Assembly: GCA_035620975.1 (NCBI GenBank)
Contig: DASPFV010000011.1
Span: 1-28,451, forward strand
Source: DASPFV01 sp035620975
GTDB lineage: Bacteria; Acidobacteriota; Vicinamibacteria; Vicinamibacterales; 2-12-FULL-66-21
Reading direction: 5' to 3'
DNA length: 28,451 nucleotides
Shown here: positions 24,708-28,451 of the stretch, one piece after another
How positions within the stretch are numbered: position 1 is the first letter of the stretch
Layout: every line of letters starts with the position of its first letter
Notes under the pieces: generated by a model
The model's database searches: none
The model's input: the letters and a program-made list of their open reading frames with translations, nothing else
What the model was told of the DNA's origin: nothing
Position numbers and translations under genes: made by a program

Positions 24708-25129
24708 AGAAGCGGGGCATCCAGCGTCGCAGCCGGCGCAGCCGCACGGGCGGGCGCGCCCGCAGGGTCGCCGGGAAGGCGCCTTCCGTCGGGGCAGGGC
24801 CGTTCGAGATCCGCGAGATCGAGTCGCTCCGCGGCGAGCTCGAGCGCGTGGTCCGCGCGTCGCAGCCACCGCGATGGAACGCACACCCGGAAGATGTCCG
24901 GCGTTCGGTGATCAAGCTGGTGCTGACGCTGGTCGAGCTGATCCGGCAGCTCCTCGAGCGGCAGGCCATCCGCCGCCTGGACGCCAGGACGCTGTCTGAC
25001 GAGCAGACGGAAGCCATCGGGCTCGCGCTCATGCGGCTCGAAGACACGATCCGGGAGATCGCGGTTCAGTTCGACCTCGATCCTCAGGACCTGAACCTGG
25101 ACCTCGGTCCGGTGGGCCGCCTGCTGTGA
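24704..25129 (+). CDS. gvpK: Gas vesicle protein GvpK
   Basis: A 141-aa GvpK-family protein, an accessory protein needed for gas vesicle formation. The domain runs from about 58 to the end: EDVRRSVIKLVLTLVELIRQLLERQAIRRLD, then TLSDEQTEAIGLALMRLEDTI, then LDPQDLNLDLGPVGRLL, the typical GvpK C-terminus. Residues 1-25 form a basic tail (12 Lys/Arg). In other clusters gvpK is near the end, as here. The start and stop both overlap neighbours by four bases, so it is coupled to the third gvpF/L gene and to the downstream lipid kinase. Confidence 0.93.
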   Translation: MKKRGIQRRSRRSRTGGRARRVAGKAPSVGAGPFEIREIESLRGELERVVRASQPPRWNAHPEDVRRSVIKLVLTLVELIRQLLERQAIRRLDARTLSDEQTEAIGLALMRLEDTIREIAVQFDLDPQDLNLDLGPVGRLL

Positions 25130-26025
25130 GCCGTGCGCGCCTGATCCTCAATCCCGCGGCGGGCACCGATCAGGCACTCGCCTATGCGCAGGTGCTCAAC
25201 CAGCGGCTCCGGGGCCGCTTCGGCCCGGTCGAAGTCGTCCTCACCACGGGATCAGGTGACGCCGAGGCCGCGGCGGCCCGCGCCGTACGTGACGACTGCG
25301 ACGTGCTCTTCGTCGGCGGTGGCGACGGGACGCTGAACGAGGCGCTCAACGGCGTCGCGGCTGAGCCGGACGGGCTCGATCGCGTCACGTTCGGCGTCAT
25401 CCCGCTCGGGACCGGCAACGACTTCGCGCGGGCGCTCGGCCTGCCGCTCGACGCGGAGGCTGCCCTCGCCGCCCTCCTCGCCGGGCACTCCGTCGGCGTC
25501 GACGTCGGGGTCCTCAACGGCCGGCGATTCGTGAACGTGTCGGCCGGCGGCTTCATCGCCGCGGTGTCGGAGGCGGTCACCCCGGAGCTCAAGTCGCTCG
25601 CCGGTCGCCTGGCGTACCTGCTTGGGGGCGCGCAGGCGCTCGTGGAATTCGAGCCCGTCCGCGCGACGATGCTCGCCGAGCCGGGCGGGATCCGGCTGGG
25701 CGCGGGGATCTACGCGTTTGCCGCCTGCAACGCCCCGCTCATCGGCGGCGGCAGTCTCATCGCGCCGCACGCCCGGATCGACGACGGGCTGCTGGATTTC
25801 TGCGTCATCGAAACGATGTCGGCCGTCGAGTTCCTGGCGCTTCTCAGGCGCGTCGCGGACGGCGAGCACGTCGGCGATTCGCGCGTTCGATACGTGCAGG
25901 GGACGCGCGCCACGTTCCAGTTCGATCGTCCGGTTCTCGTCAACACGGACGGCGAGGTGCTCGAGGCCGAGACCTGCGAGTACTCCCTCCTGCCGAAGGC
26001 GGGAAGGTTTTTGAGAACAGAATAA
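25126..26025 (+). CDS. Diacylglycerol-kinase-family lipid kinase (YegS/DagK type)
   Basis: A 299-aa kinase with the diacylglycerol kinase catalytic domain: N-terminal LILNPAAG, nucleotide-binding GGGDGTLNEALNG (64-76) and LGTGNDFARALGLPL (94-108), then the conserved DVGVLNGRRFVNVSAGGF and the C-terminal beta-sandwich with NTDGEVLEAE. Members phosphorylate diacylglycerol, sphingosine or phosphatidylglycerol-type lipids at the cytoplasmic membrane face. The GTG at 25126 overlaps the gvpK stop (GTGA), which places it in the gas vesicle operon by translation. This is unusual company for a lipid kinase. The lipid substrate is unknown, and the gene may be a passenger at the operon's end. Confidence 0.9.
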   Translation: MSRARLILNPAAGTDQALAYAQVLNQRLRGRFGPVEVVLTTGSGDAEAAAARAVRDDCDVLFVGGGDGTLNEALNGVAAEPDGLDRVTFGVIPLGTGNDFARALGLPLDAEAALAALLAGHSVGVDVGVLNGRRFVNVSAGGFIAAVSEAVTPELKSLAGRLAYLLGGAQALVEFEPVRATMLAEPGGIRLGAGIYAFAACNAPLIGGGSLIAPHARIDDGLLDFCVIETMSAVEFLALLRRVADGEHVGDSRVRYVQGTRATFQFDRPVLVNTDGEVLEAETCEYSLLPKAGRFLRTE

Positions 26026-26155
26026 TGGCGCCCCCGTGTGCCATCGGTGCGCCGGGCGCGGAGGTGCCCTGCTGCGGAATTCACTCTAGTTGCCCACCCC
26101 GCCTGCGCGGAACCCGCGAAGCCATGAAAGGCGCCCAAGGGCGCGATGCCGGGGC

Positions 26156-26184
26156 CCCCGGCGCGCGTTCTTCGCGCGCTGGGG
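26156..26184 (+). terminator. Long GC hairpin after the gas vesicle operon
   Basis: CCCCGGCGCGCG (26156-26167) pairs with CGCGCGCTGGGG (26173-26184), a 12-bp stem with one G-T wobble and a TTCTT loop. It lies 131 bases after the lipid kinase stop and 98 before the GH127 start. There is no T-run; G-rich TGGGGTGGGG follows. It may end or stabilise the operon transcript, or be a REP-like element. Confidence 0.45.
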
Positions 26185-26226
26185 TGGGGTGGGGATCCGG
26201 CGGGGCGAAGCCTCTCGGTTTCTCTT

Positions 26227-26232
26227 TAGAGT
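26227..26232 (+). promoter_or_regulatory. Possible -10 box (TAGAGT) for the GH127 gene
   Basis: TAGAGT lies 49 bases before the GH127 ATG and would give a leader of about 43 bases containing the AGGAG site at 26270-26274. A -35 box is not evident, so support is weak. Confidence 0.25.
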
Positions 26233-26281
26233 CGCGCATGCACGAACCGGCGGTCAGCACCACTGTTTCAGGAGTAGAAGA

Positions 26282-28315
26282 ATGTCCACCATCGATCGCC
26301 GTGCGTTTCTCTCGGGGGTGGCAGCAGGAGCGGCCGCGGGCCTGGTGCCGCGACGGAGCGAGGCGCGGGGCCTGCTGCGCGGGCCTGCGGGGCAGGGAGA
26401 CATGCAGGGGCTGGCCGAGCCGGCCTTCCGGTTCCTCCCGCCCGGCGCGATTCGACCGGCCGGCTGGCTCGCGCGGCAGCTCAGGCTGCAGGCGGACGGC
26501 CTCAGCGGGCATCTCGACGAGTTCTGGCCGGACGTGGGACAGAGCCAGTGGTTCGGCGGTACGGCGGAAGGCTGGGAGCGCGCGCCGTACTGGCTCGACG
26601 GCGTGATTCCCCTCGCCTGGATGCTCGACGATCACCCGCTGCAGACGCGGATCGGCAAGTACATGGAGTACATCCTGACGCACCAGCGGCCGGACGGCTG
26701 GTACGGCCCCTACCCGCTCGACGCGGTGGCGAAGCGCTACGACATGTGGGCGATCCTGCTGGCGAACAAGGTGCTCGCGCAGTACCACGCGACGACAGGC
26801 GACGCCCGCGTGCTGTCGGCGGTCACGCGCAGCCTGCGCGCGATGGCCGAGGGCCTGGAACGGACGCCCCTTTTCGGATGGGGCAGGTTCCGCTGGTACG
26901 AGGGACTGGTCTCGATCTTCCACGTGTACGAGCAGGCACCCGGGCCATGGCTGCTCGATCTCGCGCGCAAGCTGCAGGCGCAGGGGGTCGATTTCGAGGC
27001 GCTCTTCGCAACGGACGACCTCACCGTGCCCACGCCGCGCCGCGGCCTCTGGAAGTGGACCAAGCACGTCGTCAACACCGCGATGGCAGTGAAGGCGCCG
27101 GCGCTCGCGTGGCGGCTCGATCGGCGCCAGACGCACCGCGATGTCCCCGCCCGCATGATCGAGCTGCTCGACCGCCATCACGGGCAGATCACGGGTATGT
27201 TCACGGGCGACGAGTGCCTGGCCGGCCGCAACCCGGTGCAGGGCACCGAGCTCTGCGCGGTCGTCGAGTTCATGTACTCGCTCGAGCATCTGTTCGCCGT
27301 GCTCGGCGACACCGCGTTTGCGGACCGGCTCGAACGCGTGGCATTCAACGCGCTGCCGGCGACGCTCGCGCCGGACATGTGGTCGCACCAGTACGACCAG
27401 CAGGTCAACCAGGTTCAGTGCACCATCAACGCCGACCACGGCTGGACCACCAACGGGCCCGAGTCGAACATCTTCGGGCTCGAACCGAACTACGGCTGCT
27501 GCACCTCCAACATGCACCAGGGGTGGCCGAAGTTCGCCGCCCACCTCTGGATGCGGACGCCGGACGACGGCCTGGTCGCTGCCGCCTGGGCACCGTGCCG
27601 CGTGGCGACCCGCCTGCGGGACGTGCCTGTCCGCGTGGAGGTCGAGACCGAGTACCCGTTCCGCGAGACGGTGCAGCTGACGGTGACCACCGAGCGTACG
27701 CTGCGCTTCCCGCTGCTCCTGCGGGTGCCAGCCTGGGCTGTGGGAGCCACCCTCCGGCTCGGCAAGGAGGGGGAGCAGGCGCTGCATGCGGGAACCCTGC
27801 ACCGCGTGGAGCGCGACTGGACGGCCTCCACCACGATGGAGCTGCGCTTTCCGATGCGGCCTGCCGTCTCTGTCCGGTACAACGAGGCCGTCGCAGTCGA
27901 ACGAGGTCCGCTCGTGTACTCCCTCGAGATCGGCGAATCCTGGACGAGGGTCAACGACGACAAGCCGCATCGCGAGCTGCCGCACGCGGACTTCGAGGTC
28001 CGGCCGACTACGCCGTGGAACTACGGCTTGATTCTGGACGAGCGCCGGCCCGAGGGAAGCGTGACGTTCCATGAGCGGCCGGTGGGCGAGCGGCCCTTTT
28101 CGCCCGGCGGGGCCGGCGTCGTCGCGATCGCGAGAGGACGCCGAATCGCCAGCTGGAAGAGCGTTCGGGGCTGGGCGGGGGAGCTGTCGCCCGCCGATGC
28201 GGCGTGGGCGGATCCCCTCGAGGCGGTGACCGACGATCCCGCGGCAGAGATTCGCCTGCTTCCGTACGGCTGCACGAACCTGCGCATCACCGAGTTCCCC
28301 AAGTTGACGACCTGA
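26282..28315 (+). CDS. GH127-family glycoside hydrolase, Tat-exported (beta-L-arabinofuranosidase-like)
   Basis: A 677-aa enzyme of the GH127 (DUF1680) family. The N-terminus holds a Tat signal, DRRAFLSGVAAGAAAGL. An (alpha/alpha)6-type catalytic domain follows, with conserved YWLDGVIPLAWML and then beta domains. Known GH127 enzymes use a cysteine nucleophile in a zinc site built by Glu338, Cys340, Cys417 and Cys418 of the Bifidobacterium enzyme. The same pattern is here: Glu323 and Cys325 in TELCAVVEF, Cys406 and Cys407 in NYGCCTSNMHQG. It would release L-arabinofuranose or a related sugar from plant or microbial glycans in the periplasm or outside. AGGAG at 26270-26274 supports the ATG at 26282. 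No sugar transporter is nearby in the window. Confidence 0.88.
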   Translation: MSTIDRRAFLSGVAAGAAAGLVPRRSEARGLLRGPAGQGDMQGLAEPAFRFLPPGAIRPAGWLARQLRLQADGLSGHLDEFWPDVGQSQWFGGTAEGWERAPYWLDGVIPLAWMLDDHPLQTRIGKYMEYILTHQRPDGWYGPYPLDAVAKRYDMWAILLANKVLAQYHATTGDARVLSAVTRSLRAMAEGLERTPLFGWGRFRWYEGLVSIFHVYEQAPGPWLLDLARKLQAQGVDFEALFATDDLTVPTPRRGLWKWTKHVVNTAMAVKAPALAWRLDRRQTHRDVPARMIELLDRHHGQITGMFTGDECLAGRNPVQGTELCAVVEFMYSLEHLFAVLGDTAFADRLERVAFNALPATLAPDMWSHQYDQQVNQVQCTINADHGWTTNGPESNIFGLEPNYGCCTSNMHQGWPKFAAHLWMRTPDDGLVAAAWAPCRVATRLRDVPVRVEVETEYPFRETVQLTVTTERTLRFPLLLRVPAWAVGATLRLGKEGEQALHAGTLHRVERDWTASTTMELRFPMRPAVSVRYNEAVAVERGPLVYSLEIGESWTRVNDDKPHRELPHADFEVRPTTPWNYGLILDERRPEGSVTFHERPVGERPFSPGGAGVVAIARGRRIASWKSVRGWAGELSPADAAWADPLEAVTDDPAAEIRLLPYGCTNLRITEFPKLTT

Positions 28316-28318
28316 TGG

Positions 28319-28450
28319 TCAGCGGGGATCGAACTCGTAGCACCCCGGCGTGACGAGCAGACGCCCGCGCGCGGTGAAGCTCAGGCCGGACGGGGAGAGG
28401 AGACCGGCGCCCCGGAACTGGATGACGCGCCGCTTGTCGCCGTCCGCGTC
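28319..28450 (-). CDS. C-terminal end of an unidentified protein (partial)
   Basis: The last 43 codons of a gene on the - strand that enters from the right edge; the stop is the TGA at 28319-28321, four bases from the stop of the convergent GH127 gene. The visible end reads VIQFRGAGLLSPSGLSFTARGRLLVTPGCYEFDPR. The pattern SPSGLSFTARGRLLVT resembles the last blade of a beta-propeller (NHL or lactonase type), but too little is seen for a call. The GC-rich codon use matches its neighbours. Confidence 0.6.
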   Translation of the reverse strand, partial: DADGDKRRVIQFRGAGLLSPSGLSFTARGRLLVTPGCYEFDPR

Positions 28451-28451
28451 G

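Overview
The window is high-GC DNA, coding almost end to end, with many GTG and TTG starts and frequent 4-base start/stop overlaps (ATGA, GTGA). The gene set suggests an environmental Gram-negative-type heterotroph. It includes Tat and Sec signals, a periplasmic RlpA, a zwf-opcA pair, an F-ATPase a-c pair detached from the other subunits, and GH127. An acidobacterial (Vicinamibacteria-like) source is a plausible guess, not a demonstrated one. No rRNA, tRNA, CRISPR array or intact insertion sequence was seen.

Region by region. Positions 1-580 hold the end of ATP synthase subunit a and a complete subunit c with a Na+-type ion-binding signature. Positions 650-5860 carry an EamA transporter, a membrane fatty acid desaturase, a bacterial dynamin-like GTPase and a class III aminotransferase, all on the + strand. 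Positions 5900-7100 carry, on the - strand, a secreted SAM methyltransferase and a small HD hydrolase of the (p)ppGpp-hydrolase type. A divergent RlpA and a prolyl-tRNA editing protein follow, then typA/bipA on the - strand. Positions 10084-10896 have no convincing gene and are bracketed by inverted CACGGAAGAACA-type repeats. Positions 10897-13474 form an ECF sigma / zinc-finger anti-sigma / HEAT-repeat operon. Positions 13638-16081 are zwf-opcA, the entry to the oxidative pentose phosphate pathway.

The most distinctive region is 16390-26025, twelve same-strand genes with gaps of 49 bases or less and several 4-base overlaps: gvpJ - gvpA - soluble GAF/PAS histidine kinase - single-domain response regulator - gvpF/L - gvpG - tandem ArsA/Get3-like ATPase - gvpF/L - gvpS-like - gvpF/L - gvpK - diacylglycerol-kinase-family lipid kinase. 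The order F-G-x-L-S-x-K matches the actinobacterial type of gas vesicle cluster. However, the AAA+ ATPase GvpN, GvpC and GvpO are absent from the window. The position occupied by GvpJ in that layout holds a two-domain Get3-like ATPase instead. Several proteins in the cluster carry arginine-rich terminal tails, and the two main shell proteins carry an added coiled coil. I infer a gas-vesicle-type particle with its own client-handling ATPase, signalling pair and possibly a lipid-modifying step. Its physiological role cannot be read from the sequence.

After the cluster come a GC-rich hairpin, a Tat-exported GH127-family glycoside hydrolase (26282-28315) and, convergent with it, the C-terminal end of an unidentified protein at the right edge.
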